Shown here: positions 31,601 through 39,412 of the stretch, one piece after another
Position numbering within the stretch: position 1 is the stretch's first letter
Layout of the letters: each line of letters starts with the position of its first letter
NCBI GenBank assembly: GCA_021647785.1
Contig: JAKIUC010000022.1
Coordinates: 1-63,102 of the forward strand
DNA: 63,102 bases
Direction of reading: 5' to 3'
Origin: Melioribacteraceae bacterium
GTDB taxonomy: Bacteria > Bacteroidota > Ignavibacteria > Ignavibacteriales > Melioribacteraceae
The notes under the pieces: model-generated
Told to the model about the DNA's origin: nothing
The model's database searches: none
The model's input: the letters and a program-made list of their open reading frames with translations, nothing else
Position numbers and translations under genes: made by a program

Positions 31601-32814
31601 TGGAAATCAATATTCCAGATAAAAATGATCCAACTGAAGTTTCTATTACTCCACTAGCGGAAGGAGATTATACAGTTTCCGTTACCGCTAAACTAAATGG
31701 AGCATCTGTTATTTCAGTTATGAATTTATCGGTAAGCGATATTGACATCACGAGTCTTTCGCTAAGTGCACCAAACTCACAACTCTCGAACAGAGCAAAT
31801 GGAATTCAGTTTTCAATATCCGGGTCTGATACATCAGGCAGAAGTATAACTCTTGGAAGTAGTTTAATTTGGGATGTTACGCCGCGAGCATCAATATCAA
31901 ATGACGATTATGAAATATTCCAAACAACAGGGTTCTACAGCCCAATAGATTCAACCTTTATTGGAAATGTTACTATTTCTGCAACTGACTTTATAAGTGA
32001 TTTGCACTCCGAAACATCGGTTTCAATATTTGCAGATATTTATCCGGAAACTTCAATTGAGCTATCGGATAGAGCTGGAGCGTATATTACAATATCTTCT
32101 AATTCGGTTAATATTCCTATTCAGCTTAAACTTAACAACACAAAAATTATTTCTGTTAAAAAACATATTACACCAAAAGGAGAAAAAGGTAAGTTCATTG
32201 TTTCAGACAAAGCATACTATCTCTCTTATAATGCCTCTACTGCACTACCTGGCGATAGTCTGCAAAGAGGAGGAGTTATTCAAATACCAACCGATGTTTC
32301 TCTTCGCTTTGATAAAGGAAAAAAAGGAATTGCTTATTATAATTCAAAAGAGACCGAGTGGGAAATTGTCTCTAATGCTTTGGAAAAAATTGGCTCTTTA
32401 GATAAATCAGAAAATCTAAATCTCTCCTTTAATAACTTAACTCAGTTTGGAGAGTATGCAATTGTAAGTAAGAACGAGCCATTGGGTTTGCAATATTTAA
32501 GTGTGCTGCCATCGCCATTTTCTCCTACTGTAGCACCAGTTAAAATTGGATATTTCCTAACATCCGATTTCCCACCAGTTACAATGGATATCAAGATTTA
32601 TAATATGAATGGTGAACTAATTAAAACAGTACTCGAAAATGATATCCAATTCCCAGGTAGATATGGAAGCAGTTCATCGCTGAAAGAGATTACTTGGGAT
32701 GGAATAACAGATGGAAATAATATGGCACGAAATGGTCGCTACATTATTAGGTTAAAAGCAAAAGATGGTAAAAATGAAATTGAAGAATTAATTCAAGTGG
32801 TATTAATAAAATGA
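25612..32814 (+). CDS. Giant secreted protein with ~16 carboxypeptidase-regulatory-like repeats
   Basis: 2400 residues. Signal peptide at 1-21 (FLLTLLFFLFSLTLTAQT). Residues about 150-370 contain fibronectin-like segments (PTFRWSSVPGVVSYWLLVSS, ITFTWEDVDWAVGYSFHLF). From about 470 to 1830 there are about sixteen tandem 80-90 residue beta-sandwich units of the form SG.I...G.P...A.V....G....T...G.Y.......G.Y.V..SK.GY. The C-terminus (VLPSPFSP, then IKIYNMNGELIKTV, ITWDGITDGNN) is FlgD-like and of the kind used as a sorting domain in type IX secretion. The next genes encode a PorV-like and another barrel protein. Likely a surface adhesin or stalk; ligand unknown. Confidence 0.88.
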   Translation: MINKFLLTLLFFLFSLTLTAQTIFVVPQGYNSSGTSLSLKILFHPDSLIVLSWNGDINSQNVKIKVGTTSGNYNLTNSSFPMNVNGVPVGGGAYIQSFKGSSTGLSTGRYYGILTSSTADNINDIINDSGKEYSNEFQFVVTATSGAVASSPIGTILESTPTFRWSSVPGVVSYWLLVSSTPFEVKTDDDGNLKIEGANLIWNYTTNETSAQYGDVNPLNPYDNGVPAPLFPSETYNYVILNLYEENNPIYASPVISGINAFVFESDQSNFPVPDLLTPANNSTFDNEATITFTWEDVDWAVGYSFHLFERVTSFGGNEQTIDIPIYSATTTNNLIDFAAKSKLNKGTYVWFVIPSNSQGAGSVSETFEFFYNKILGVFRLQAYSTLDNSGLLNYEGRAIAVVDGVTPANPYLVSDAQTYTDSIALGTYQFVGSKTGFQDATLSVAIDENATASNPQLIRFPLTPLPATFSGTVSEDGSSLPLANTLVEIINNATSVKKSALTNSNGIYSLSTTIGQYTLRVSKAGYISADEQTINAASGQINISTIYLVKDEVSVSGKISNTTGQPIQLASVTATKGNTTQQKNSSSDGSYNFVLSSGNWIIDVNKTGFISPTPLSISLSTNDNLQNQNLILIPRANQVSGVVSKVIKNSDGSISKIPYNEILVTADPTIGTPITENTNSSGNFTFSLPQETYTFSVSKNGYTASEPLQLTLGIGQTIDNLLFDLTPNPASVSGKITTTSGGAADGVKVEVFGVASTQSDLNGLYTLSLPEGTHEISVSKSGFIPPVSQTLSLDPGDNLTGINFELSPNAGVISGKISSSGVALSGALVKAVSGGMELLINSDVDGNYSFNVQPNAWDISVSKSGFITSSSSSINIGAGQQSSNNDFSLVQNIATVSGIVKVSGNPERNVAVSIYNKATNVLVINTVTDVGGQFIASLEANIEYKIEVSKSGYSSSTESTSALSPGSSTLINFEILENPSSFSGKIISNNNDVIKDAILNVHQANGSIVQTLLSNDNGEYSVGLASGDYKVVVSKAGYRSDSSDVSLSVGQNLQNIDLTLNENFAIITGTVTAAGVGLDDVLVNLISPIGGKSKYTLGDGTFLINKLVGSAYQISFSKAGYSDTTIADYEILDGESKIFNISLEILNGKIVGKILTSSGSPVNDATVKAILDNGSEYNSSSNANGEYTIPSLKSGNYKVSASKTNYRTALEVSVTISPSSLNAVADVNDLKENIALLSGVAKDSGTSETLLGVSIHLIGANDSYSVTSNNLGEYQIPNIAPGDYTLTGTLDNYSTSTTTISILESTSTISKDILLAKNSGSITGKVVNQFNEALTISANVIASSQTNMFTVQTGNDGVFAFTEVPPDTYIVKTDIYADGYINGEISNIIVTANAQTDVGNLTVNVNTSKIVGNVGTDNATITLSDNGNVIGVKQSSVNGDYNFNFLSDGSYVVKPAKNGFIFTPTSKSITLGVNDEKIVDFTSVSSIGDIVVSVEDESNQPLSQVSISLVNADTNYVKSGTTNALGIAEFLDIPSDTYILTPSLANYTPSPLNKSVTLSSSDSLNVNFTLTKNEAKMSGTVFKLVAGGTNTTLGNVIISAKSKDAGNRISSEVYRTLSDSLTGKYELDNLPKKEFTITASRIGFESQSVHINFADNINVTQDYVLTPSIVNLNGKVISKNIEDVDNLSLKAVSSYGEFYSTTNSNGNYTFSELPIDAAENDTTLYQISLTDDNLILTKLVVVPGSEINSTITLPDFLLPSGQLKFTITDCDEPLSGVEVTLLNPNGTTLKKTTEADGEFYSSNKLFAGTYNLNLTKDQYLTPDNQSLNFTLESDTSTLSATVNMPFRFIPVSEVLANAETEINVYYKTCTQNNFAGVLFYKIASQSLFTEVAMTRGDTSLTAFIPALNVIEEITYYTQVEFDSIKYSSAEYKITPKAAGILETLSLTPELNNTTLRVGDNYSITLLIRDGLQETLSDKFKGVNPVGEIIWDSPSEVEINIPDKNDPTEVSITPLAEGDYTVSVTAKLNGASVISVMNLSVSDIDITSLSLSAPNSQLSNRANGIQFSISGSDTSGRSITLGSSLIWDVTPRASISNDDYEIFQTTGFYSPIDSTFIGNVTISATDFISDLHSETSVSIFADIYPETSIELSDRAGAYITISSNSVNIPIQLKLNNTKIISVKKHITPKGEKGKFIVSDKAYYLSYNASTALPGDSLQRGGVIQIPTDVSLRFDKGKKGIAYYNSKETEWEIVSNALEKIGSLDKSENLNLSFNNLTQFGEYAIVSKNEPLGLQYLSVLPSPFSPTVAPVKIGYFLTSDFPPVTMDIKIYNMNGELIKTVLENDIQFPGRYGSSSSLKEITWDGITDGNNMARNGRYIIRLKAKDGKNEIEELIQVVLIK

Positions 32815-32836
32815 TAATATACTGTTGGGATGATGA

Positions 32837-32866
32837 CGTAGGGACGTAGCTCGCTACGTCCCTACG
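32837..32866. repeat. 30-bp perfect palindrome
   Basis: CGTAGGGACGTAGC is followed by its near-complete complement GCTACGTCCCTACG around a TC centre. It sits between the giant surface gene and the PorV-like gene. It may attenuate transcription into the downstream genes or be a REP-type micro-insertion. Confidence 0.7.
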
Positions 32867-32918
32867 GTGATGTTAAAAGGTGATATTAAAAAACGATATT
32901 AAAAGAGTAAAATCAAAG

Positions 32919-33890
32919 ATGAAAAAGACTAAATATTTTATAACAATACTTATGTTGTGTACCTCATTGAGTATGGGACAAGAGTTATCGGGGAAAGCCG
33001 GCAGCTTTGTTGATATTGGATTTGGTACAAGGGCTGTAGGTATGGGAAATGCATACATTGCTCTTGCGAATGATGCAAGCTCAATATTCTGGAATCCTTC
33101 GGGACTTACAAGTGTTGAAAACATTGGTGTTGAATTTAATTATTCAAAGCAATTGCAAATAATTCCTTACGGAACAGCATCTGCATCTATTCCACTTGGC
33201 AACAATAATGGAGCCGGTGTTGGAGTAATATACTCTGGCGATGATGCACTTAAAGAACTTACATTTATGGCAGCCTATGCACATCAATTTGGAAATTTCT
33301 CTGCGGGATTATCCTTAAAGTATCGTCATGTTTCCTTTGGAAATAATGGATTTGATGAAGGCAGCTATATTATTTTTGATCCTGCTGAAATAGAAGAGGG
33401 GAGACTAAATCAAGTTTTTGGTACTGGAAGTGGTTTTGGATTAGACCTTGGCTTGCAATACCATCTTTACGATTATTTAACACTCGGTTTGGTTGTAAAA
33501 GATATTTTTGCTCCTGTTAATTGGAACTCGGATAATAACAGTACCGATAACAAACCTAAAGGTAGTTACAGCGAATCGATTCCTACAGAATTGGTGCTTG
33601 GAATCTCCTTAAACCCAATGAATGGTTTAATTATAAATAGTGATTATAAACCAAATATTTTGAGAGAGACTTCGCAAAAATTCAATTTTGGTGTTGAGTA
33701 TCTTCTCCTTGATATCATTGCCTTTAGAGCAGGAACACAGCAATTACTTAACAGCGAACCAGACGAAAAATATGCGGTCGGATTGGGAATTCAATATAAA
33801 ATTACAACACTATTAACTAAAGTAAATTTCACATATTTAATTGAAGAGTTATCAAATACTTATCGATTTTCTGTAGGGATAGATTTCTAA
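32919..33890 (+). CDS. PorV/UPF0164-family outer-membrane protein
   Basis: 323 residues from the ATG at 32919 (signal peptide KKTKYFITILMLCTSLSMGQ), chosen over an in-frame start 39 bases upstream. The N-terminal motif AGSFVDIGFGTRAVGMGNAY, followed by NDASSIFWNPSGL, is the hallmark of PorV/PorQ-type proteins, which shuttle type IX cargo at the outer membrane. Fourteen-strand barrel expected. TAATG overlap with the next gene; together with the giant protein this is a likely secretion/surface operon. Confidence 0.85.
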   Translation: MKKTKYFITILMLCTSLSMGQELSGKAGSFVDIGFGTRAVGMGNAYIALANDASSIFWNPSGLTSVENIGVEFNYSKQLQIIPYGTASASIPLGNNNGAGVGVIYSGDDALKELTFMAAYAHQFGNFSAGLSLKYRHVSFGNNGFDEGSYIIFDPAEIEEGRLNQVFGTGSGFGLDLGLQYHLYDYLTLGLVVKDIFAPVNWNSDNNSTDNKPKGSYSESIPTELVLGISLNPMNGLIINSDYKPNILRETSQKFNFGVEYLLLDIIAFRAGTQQLLNSEPDEKYAVGLGIQYKITTLLTKVNFTYLIEELSNTYRFSVGIDF

Positions 33891-35533
33891 TGTTAAAAAA
33901 AATAAAATATTATCTCCTAATTACATTACTATTTTCAGCAATAGCATACGGGCAAACAGAGACTCCTAAAATGCCATATTTTAGAGGTGGCAATTTAAAC
34001 TTGAATGTTGGAATTGCAGCAAACTTTTTTGGCGGCGGAAATGGCTCTGGAATATCTGGCGGAATTGTAGCCCCGCTAATGCAAAATGAATCGTCAGCTA
34101 TTTTTATAAATCCATCCGAATTAGCTTTTATGGATGGTGCATATTTCAATTTCGATTATCGTGTGGGAATTGGAAGCAGCAGCCTGATTGACCAAGCATC
34201 TATCAACTCATCTACAGATGAATATTTGCAAGACACTACTATGTTCATCTTCGATAAATCATCAACCCCAGAATACACACAAGTAAACAATGCTGTTGTT
34301 TCACAAGTAGGTGGGTTCTCATCAATAAGTTTTGCTTTCCCAGTATGGAAAGATTATGTGGTTAGTTTTGGCTATAACATTCCTTTGCAATTTAATTTGG
34401 GAATGACAGCTAATGGAATTGAAACCAAGTTGGTTACATCGCAGGATGTTGGCGGTAACGAAACAACATTTGATATGATTCTTAATACAACCGTGAGCAA
34501 TATTACAAGTCTGAATATGAGCGAAGTTGTTTTTGGCTTTGGTACATCCATTTTTAATAACGAGTTTGGATACCTCTCCGCTGGCTTTTCCGTTAGCAAA
34601 TTTGAGGTTGTGAATAAACTAAATCTCAATATGCAGATAGATGGCTCGGTAGTATTGAATGGCAGTAACGAGTACTATTTCAATCAGCCCGATGATATTT
34701 TGCTTGATAAAAATTTAGGTGAAACTAATGATTTCTATTGGAAAGTAAATGGCACCTATACTGATAGCAAGTATGGTGGAAAAATTGCTCTATATTATAA
34801 TCTATCCGAAAACAGAAAGTCGTGGGCAAATTTCTCTTTGGTGTATGATTTAAAACCAGCATTTGTAATGAAGGATGATGAAGCTACCAATAGAGCATTC
34901 CAGCCAAAATTTATAAAAGGGAGCTTGCTTGGCGAAGATGATAATGCCTTTGAATTAGAATTAGACTCAATGAATCTCGCAAAGCCCCATTTAACAGTAG
35001 AGAAAGAGAATGTACATTCTACAGAAATTTCTCTATCAATTCCCTCATCTTTAACTTTTGGGTTTGATGCAGCAGTTGGTGAACACTCGCTTTCGTTGAA
35101 TATCATAAAATATTTTGGAAAATTTTCATACGACTATGCACTTTATAAACTTGGGAAAGAACCAACTGTAGGAATTAAATTTGCAGGTAATTTTAAAATG
35201 AATGACAAAATGGAAGGATGGGATTATGCACTAATTCCTGTTCGGTTGTTGTTCCTGGATATTGACGGATTACTCTTTCAAGCATTTGGAAATGTTACAA
35301 ATTATAAAAACCCGTACTACCGCGTAGGTGTTGGCGTTATGCTGGGCAATGAAAGCGTTGAAGGAGTTAATGATCAGTACAATTCCACATTTAAAGATAT
35401 ATTTAATTTACCTTTGCCAAGTGGAATGGCTCTATCAAGAAAATATACAGTTTTTAATAATATTGATGTTGGCGTACTTATATTTGGCGTACCAGATTTA
35501 GCTTTGAAATTCTCTTTAGGGTATAATTTTTAA
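33890..35533 (+). CDS. Outer-membrane beta-barrel protein, function unknown
   Basis: 547 residues with signal peptide (KKIKYYLLITLLFSAIAYGQ) and many alternating-hydrophobicity strands rich in Gly, Phe and Tyr (GGIVAPLMQNESSAIFINPS resembles the PorV-like start of a FadL-type barrel). Translationally coupled to the PorV-like gene by a one-base stop/start overlap. I infer it works with the surface protein encoded upstream. I do not recognise a specific family. Confidence 0.75.
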   Translation: MLKKIKYYLLITLLFSAIAYGQTETPKMPYFRGGNLNLNVGIAANFFGGGNGSGISGGIVAPLMQNESSAIFINPSELAFMDGAYFNFDYRVGIGSSSLIDQASINSSTDEYLQDTTMFIFDKSSTPEYTQVNNAVVSQVGGFSSISFAFPVWKDYVVSFGYNIPLQFNLGMTANGIETKLVTSQDVGGNETTFDMILNTTVSNITSLNMSEVVFGFGTSIFNNEFGYLSAGFSVSKFEVVNKLNLNMQIDGSVVLNGSNEYYFNQPDDILLDKNLGETNDFYWKVNGTYTDSKYGGKIALYYNLSENRKSWANFSLVYDLKPAFVMKDDEATNRAFQPKFIKGSLLGEDDNAFELELDSMNLAKPHLTVEKENVHSTEISLSIPSSLTFGFDAAVGEHSLSLNIIKYFGKFSYDYALYKLGKEPTVGIKFAGNFKMNDKMEGWDYALIPVRLLFLDIDGLLFQAFGNVTNYKNPYYRVGVGVMLGNESVEGVNDQYNSTFKDIFNLPLPSGMALSRKYTVFNNIDVGVLIFGVPDLALKFSLGYNF

Positions 35534-35655
35534 AGTGAGCAACTATTACAAAACATTTTAAGGAGTAATATAAAACCTTGTCCAAAGGACTCACAGTGAG
35601 AGGGTTAGCAATACAAAGTAAACTTGTTAGCAGAGCTTGGAAGTAAAATGTCAAG

Positions 35656-36072
35656 TTATTGCATTAAAACTAATTTAATTTCTTCGATACTTTCAAAATC
35701 CTTTTTGTTAAATGTTGCAACATTTTTTATTTTATTAGATATAGCGATACTTGCTATTTCGTAGTCATGAATTTTAAGACCAGAGGGAGAGTGTTTATTA
35801 AGTAAGTCAATTAAGATTGAATATGATTCTTCTGTAGGATATAATATTGTAAAAGTATTTTGAAATTCTTCTATAATAAGAACGGCTTCTTCAATAGATA
35901 AACTTGATTTCGGAATACGTGTAACAACTGAAAGGAATTCAGAAAGATTCTTTGAAGTGGTGAAAAGTTTTAATGTATCATCATTTATTAACTCTTGAAC
36001 TAGATCAAAATATTTTGAATCTTCATCAATTGCATAAATCAATAAGTTTGTATCTAACAACACCTTATTCAT
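35656..36072 (-). CDS. PIN-domain toxin, VapC-like
   Basis: 138 residues from the ATG at 36072 (NKVLLDTNLLIYAIDED, with the first PIN Asp). Further acidic residues: Glu in NLSEFLSVV, Asp in KIHDYEIASIAI, and Asp in ATFNKKDFESI. An upstream in-frame ATG (36111) lies inside the antitoxin gene and is less likely. Overlaps the antitoxin by 8 bases. Confidence 0.85.
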   Translation of the reverse strand: MNKVLLDTNLLIYAIDEDSKYFDLVQELINDDTLKLFTTSKNLSEFLSVVTRIPKSSLSIEEAVLIIEEFQNTFTILYPTEESYSILIDLLNKHSPSGLKIHDYEIASIAISNKIKNVATFNKKDFESIEEIKLVLMQ

Positions 36073-36244
36073 ATGCTCTTTGTCGAATATTAATGTTGTC
36101 AAATTGTCCATCCAACTTATATGTGCGGAATTTCTTTTTTGTTTTATTTCTACTCGTCAGTTCATTAATATATTTGTAAACTTTTTCTAATAAATCGTTT
36201 GGCATATGATCTATTTTGCGTTTAACTCTTTCTTTCGTAACCAT
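36065..36244 (-). CDS. Small VapB-like antitoxin
   Basis: 59 residues encoded just upstream of the PIN toxin: VTKERVKRKIDHMPNDLLEK, then a basic middle (SRNKTKKKFRTYKLDGQFDN) and NINIRQRAYE at the end. The early K-I-D-x-M-P-x-x-L/F pattern and the toxin-wrapping tail that closes just before the toxin start fit DUF2281/VapB-type antitoxins. Eight-base overlap with the toxin start codon indicates coupling. Confidence 0.7.
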   Translation of the reverse strand: MVTKERVKRKIDHMPNDLLEKVYKYINELTSRNKTKKKFRTYKLDGQFDNINIRQRAYE

Positions 36245-36265
36245 ATTATCCTCAACAAATTTGAA

Positions 36266-36415
36266 TTATCTTTGCCTTAATATAAATCTAGCAACTTGGA
36301 ATATCAACATCATATTTTGCAAACATAACAGTATTGCTCCTCCTCCTATCCACCAATGCGAAACGTAGGTGGCTAAGCCCCAAACAACAGAACATGTTGT
36401 GATAAAAAAGTGCAT
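36266..36415 (-). CDS. Possible 49-residue membrane peptide
   Basis: A minus-strand frame not explained by neighbours reads HFFITTCSVVWGLATYVSHW, then WIGGGAILLCLQNMMLIFQV, ending FILRQR. Two hydrophobic stretches with aromatic and glycine content typical of membrane proteins, and a positively charged end. It might be a small membrane protein or the remnant of a larger permease. No clear ribosome-binding site. Confidence 0.35.
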   Translation of the reverse strand: MHFFITTCSVVWGLATYVSHWWIGGGAILLCLQNMMLIFQVARFILRQR

Positions 36416-36467
36416 AGTAAAAAGTTATAAAATCCTTTATTTTTCGCTTTTATAAAAGGGATATTTA

Positions 36468-37088
36468 GTGCTAAAATTAAAAATTAAATTTGTGTTTCTA
36501 TTGTTGCTTCTTCTCTCTTCAACAAAAAGCTCTTTTTCACAAACTAATATTCACTCTGTAGGTTTTGATGTTGGATACATAGGCAGTGTAGATCAATATT
36601 CTGATTTAGTAATATTTCCTGAGATTTTTATGGGTGGTGATTTTATCACATCCAATTTTAACTGGAAAGCTAATATTGGTTATTGGGATGATGGAACTAA
36701 CGCCCCTAAATATATACAATCTCCCTCAACATATGCGTATTCCAGTTTTGTAATTGGGGCTGAGTTATTATTCTTGTTCCCTGTAACAAATTTGTACCGT
36801 CCTTCCCCTGTTAGAATTTTATCGGGATTATCCTATCATTATGTTTCTGTAAAGGAGTTCATTGGGCCAATGCCATTGTACAATTACTCTAATAACTATC
36901 CTAAAAATTTGACGGGAAATTTATTCTATTTAAATGTTGGAATGGAGATACATATTCTTATTCAAAAAAGTTTTACTGTGTTTCTAAAAGGGATTGGTTA
37001 CTATTTACTAAACAACAGAGAAGTGTTTAAAGATAATCGCTGGAGGCTTCAATTAAGTTTAGGTCTTAATTACAATTTCAAACTGTAA
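36468..37088 (+). CDS. Predicted outer-membrane beta-barrel protein
   Basis: 206 residues beginning at a GTG (36468). Signal peptide KIKFVFLLLLLLSSTKSSFS ahead of QTNIHSVGFDVGYIG. Multiple short amphipathic strands with Tyr/Gly/Asn turns and a C-terminal strand ending in aromatic/hydrophobic residues (LQLSLGLNYNFKL), typical of small Bacteroidota barrels. Family not recognised. Confidence 0.6.
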   Translation: MLKLKIKFVFLLLLLLSSTKSSFSQTNIHSVGFDVGYIGSVDQYSDLVIFPEIFMGGDFITSNFNWKANIGYWDDGTNAPKYIQSPSTYAYSSFVIGAELLFLFPVTNLYRPSPVRILSGLSYHYVSVKEFIGPMPLYNYSNNYPKNLTGNLFYLNVGMEIHILIQKSFTVFLKGIGYYLLNNREVFKDNRWRLQLSLGLNYNFKL

Positions 37089-37133
37089 TATTTTATTTTC
37101 ATATCAAATATATTAGTCCCGCAAGATTGTTGT

Positions 37134-37560
37134 TAATTATAAACTTCAAAGCCAATTACACTCTTTTTTAACTTCGTTCACTCTGTAAGTCTGTGAGACT
37201 CTTACAGAGGATTCCATTTTAAAAAAAACAAATCACGTTCAAAAATAAAATGCAATCCCGATGGGATTAGAATATATCTTAAAATTCTTTTTCTAATAAA
37301 ATATAATCCCTCTGGGATTATGTAATACAGTTAGTAATTGGTTTTAAATTTCCAAAACCACATCATTGTTCTAATTAGTCCCGCAAGGCGGAATTGAATT
37401 TATTGATAAATACCATAGCTAATTACACTCTCTTTAACTCCGTTAGGAGTTGCATTTTAATAGAAAAGAAAAAAAACCAAAAGAATACGAATCCCATCGG
37501 GATTCCATTTTTTAAAAAATCTCAAAAACAAAATGCAATCCTAATGGGATTAAGTAATAT
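37134..37560. repeat. Left direct repeat of palindrome-rich sequence flanking the Y1 transposase
   Basis: About 430 bp of non-coding sequence containing alternating ATCCC(G/A)ATGGGAT-type palindromes (37256, 37307, 37490, 37541), CCCGCAAGGCGG, and blocks such as AACTCCGTTAGGAGTTGC. The blocks occur in the same order in the repeat at 38215-38720. One copy of the 20-bp TCTGTGAGACTCTTACAGAG insertion lies at 37189-37208. Confidence 0.75.
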
Positions 37561-37569
37561 AAATTTTAC

Positions 37570-38022
37570 TCACCCTAAAACATATTTTTCATCATATTCA
37601 ATTTGAAATTTTTCCAAAAACTCAAAGTACTCTTCCTTAAAGCTTTGTTTTTTATGATGTTCTTCTTGATTCAGAACATACTTAATAACATCATCAAGTT
37701 GCGAAGCAGAATAGGTGAAAGCACCATAACCTTCCTGCCACTGAAATTTTTGATTAATAAATTTCTTCTCTTTAATAAATTCTGTTGAAAATCGTTTTAT
37801 ATCCCTCACAGAATCAGAGATTCTTATTGTTGGATTGAAACCACAAAAAATATGTACATGATCAGCGACTCCATTAACCGCTAACGATTTCATTCCCATT
37901 TTATTTACTATTCCGCTAATATACTTAAAGACTTCACTACGATAGCTTTTGTGTAATAGAGGATTACGATTTAATGTAGAGAATACTATTTGTACATACA
38001 TTCTTGAATATGTATTTGCCAT
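37570..38022 (-). CDS. IS200/IS605-type Y1 transposase (RAYT-like)
   Basis: 150 residues. The HUH motif is in NGVADHVHIFCGF, and the catalytic Tyr is probably in GAFTYSASQLDDVIKYVLNQ. An N-terminal strand YVQIVFSTLNRNPLL and the C-terminal EEHHKKQSFKEEYFEFLEKF match the REP-associated Y1 transposase group. It is flanked on both sides by 430-500 bp of palindromic repeats, as expected for a RAYT that mobilises REP-like sequences. It appears intact. Confidence 0.88.
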   Translation of the reverse strand: MANTYSRMYVQIVFSTLNRNPLLHKSYRSEVFKYISGIVNKMGMKSLAVNGVADHVHIFCGFNPTIRISDSVRDIKRFSTEFIKEKKFINQKFQWQEGYGAFTYSASQLDDVIKYVLNQEEHHKKQSFKEEYFEFLEKFQIEYDEKYVLG

Positions 38023-38085
38023 TGTTCACCTCCAATTTGTAGGGTTAGTATTTATTAAAATATCTATTTCTAATATATTAGAAAT

Positions 38086-38204
38086 GAGTCCACTATAAAA
38101 AGGTAATATTTCATTAACCCCACGCTTTAACGTGGGGATTACGAACTAAAAACAAACTTTCCCGAACGGACTTTAGTCCGTGAGGGGCTTTTTAGAGTGG
38201 ACTC
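38086..38204. mobile_element. 119-bp MITE-like element, copy 1
   Basis: Inverted termini GAGTCCACTATAAAAAGG and CTTTTTAGAGTGGACTC. The interior carries two palindromes, AACCCCACGCTTTAACGTGGGG and CCGAACGGACTTTAGTCCGTGAGG (described by their cores). It is flanked by AGAAAT on both sides (38080-38085 and 38205-38210), a possible target duplication. The same 119-bp length and internal palindromes occur at 51292-51410. Upstream of the Y1 transposase, but its TSD suggests a different mobiliser. Confidence 0.75.
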
Positions 38205-38214
38205 AGAAATAGTT

Positions 38215-38720
38215 GATAAACTTCAAAGCTAATTACACTCTGTTTTAACTCCGTTAGCTCTGTAAGAATCCCTTTGGGAGAGTTGCAATTTAATAAGCCA
38301 ATAAGAAAACAAAAAAAACGAATCCCGTCGGTCTGTGAGACTCTTACAGAGGATTCCATTATTTAAAACAAATTACACTCAAAAAAATACAATCCCGATG
38401 GGATTGGAATATATTTTTAAATTCTTTCTAATATAATTTAATCCCTCTGGGATTATGTAATACTGTCAATATTTGGTTCTGAATTTCCAAAACCAGATCA
38501 TTATCGTAATTTGTCCCGGAGGCAGGATTGAATTTATTTATAAATGCCAAAGTTAATTAGACTCTTTTTTTAACTCCGTGAGGAGTTGCACTTTAATAGA
38601 AACAAAAAACCAATGAAACACGAATCCCATAGGGATTCCATTTTTTAAAAAACGAATCACATTCAAAAACAAAATGCAATCCTCTGTAAGAATCTCACAG
38701 ACCGATTGGATTGGAATATA
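38215..38720. repeat. Right direct repeat of palindrome-rich sequence flanking the Y1 transposase
   Basis: The order of motifs copies 37134-37560: ACTTCAAAGC-AATTACACTC, CCGTTAG-GAGTTGCA, CCCGATGGGATTG, CCCTCTGGGATTATG, TTTCCAAAACCA-ATCATT and CCCATAGGGATTCC. Compared with the left repeat it has three extra palindromic insertions: about 38259-38280, 38332-38351 (TCTGTGAGACTCTTACAGAG) and 38683-38702 (TCTGTAAGAATCTCACAGAC). No gene is present. Confidence 0.75.
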
Positions 38721-38722
38721 TT

Positions 38723-39403
38723 TTAACCTTTCTTTCTCTTCTTCGGTTTAAATCCTATTCTGTGGAAAGGATTTACAACACTCGAAGTAACATTTCTTAA
38801 GTGAGAAAAAATTCTTTTTAATGCACGGAGATAAATTGCAAGTGCTACTGCACTTCCAATTGTAAGAGTAGTATCTTCACCCCTCATTAAGGATTGTATC
38901 TTTGCATCAAAACTTTTGCTAACCCATTTGTACTCTCTTAAAAGATTTAATGCCGCTTTTTCGTCAGAGTTTTTGAAGCAATAGATTGTTCGTCCAAAGC
39001 TATCTTCTACTGCTCGTTCAAGAGTAATTAACTCATCTTCAAACTCACCGGCATGAAGTCTCTGCGGATGGTTCTGTGCAATTTCAACTATGTTTTTTGT
39101 GAAATCACCAATACGTTCTAAATCAATTACAATGCTTGCTAACACCATTCCAGAAGGGAGTTCTTCGTTTCCCGACATTGCGAGATGATTAAATACATCT
39201 TTACGAACTTCTCGCTGAAATTTATTTATTTTCGCATCTTGTTCATTAATATCGTTTGCAAATTCGTTACTATCCGATTCCCTTAATACTTTTCGCGATT
39301 CTTTAAACATCTGATTCGTAATGTCTAACATTTCGAATGATTTATTAAATGCCCTCTCCATCAGAGAGTCTGATTGAAACACACTTAAAATTTCTTTAAT
39401 CAT
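38723..39403 (-). CDS. PhoU-like protein
   Basis: 226 residues, all-helical, with two PhoU-type three-helix repeats; metal-cluster-like acidic patches in VIDLERIGDFTKNIVEIAQN (residues about 88-107). It ends in a basic tail (KPKKRKKG). Located 9 bp downstream of the Na/Pi cotransporter gene on the same strand, the usual partner arrangement, where PhoU modulates uptake. Confidence 0.85.
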   Translation of the reverse strand: MIKEILSVFQSDSLMERAFNKSFEMLDITNQMFKESRKVLRESDSNEFANDINEQDAKINKFQREVRKDVFNHLAMSGNEELPSGMVLASIVIDLERIGDFTKNIVEIAQNHPQRLHAGEFEDELITLERAVEDSFGRTIYCFKNSDEKAALNLLREYKWVSKSFDAKIQSLMRGEDTTLTIGSAVALAIYLRALKRIFSHLRNVTSSVVNPFHRIGFKPKKRKKG

Positions 39404-39412
39404 TTTTTAACC

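Noticed and set aside
38723-39403. PhoU gene as target of the adjacent repeat insertions
   Set aside because: The reading frame is complete, and the repeat ends about 3-20 bp downstream of its stop.
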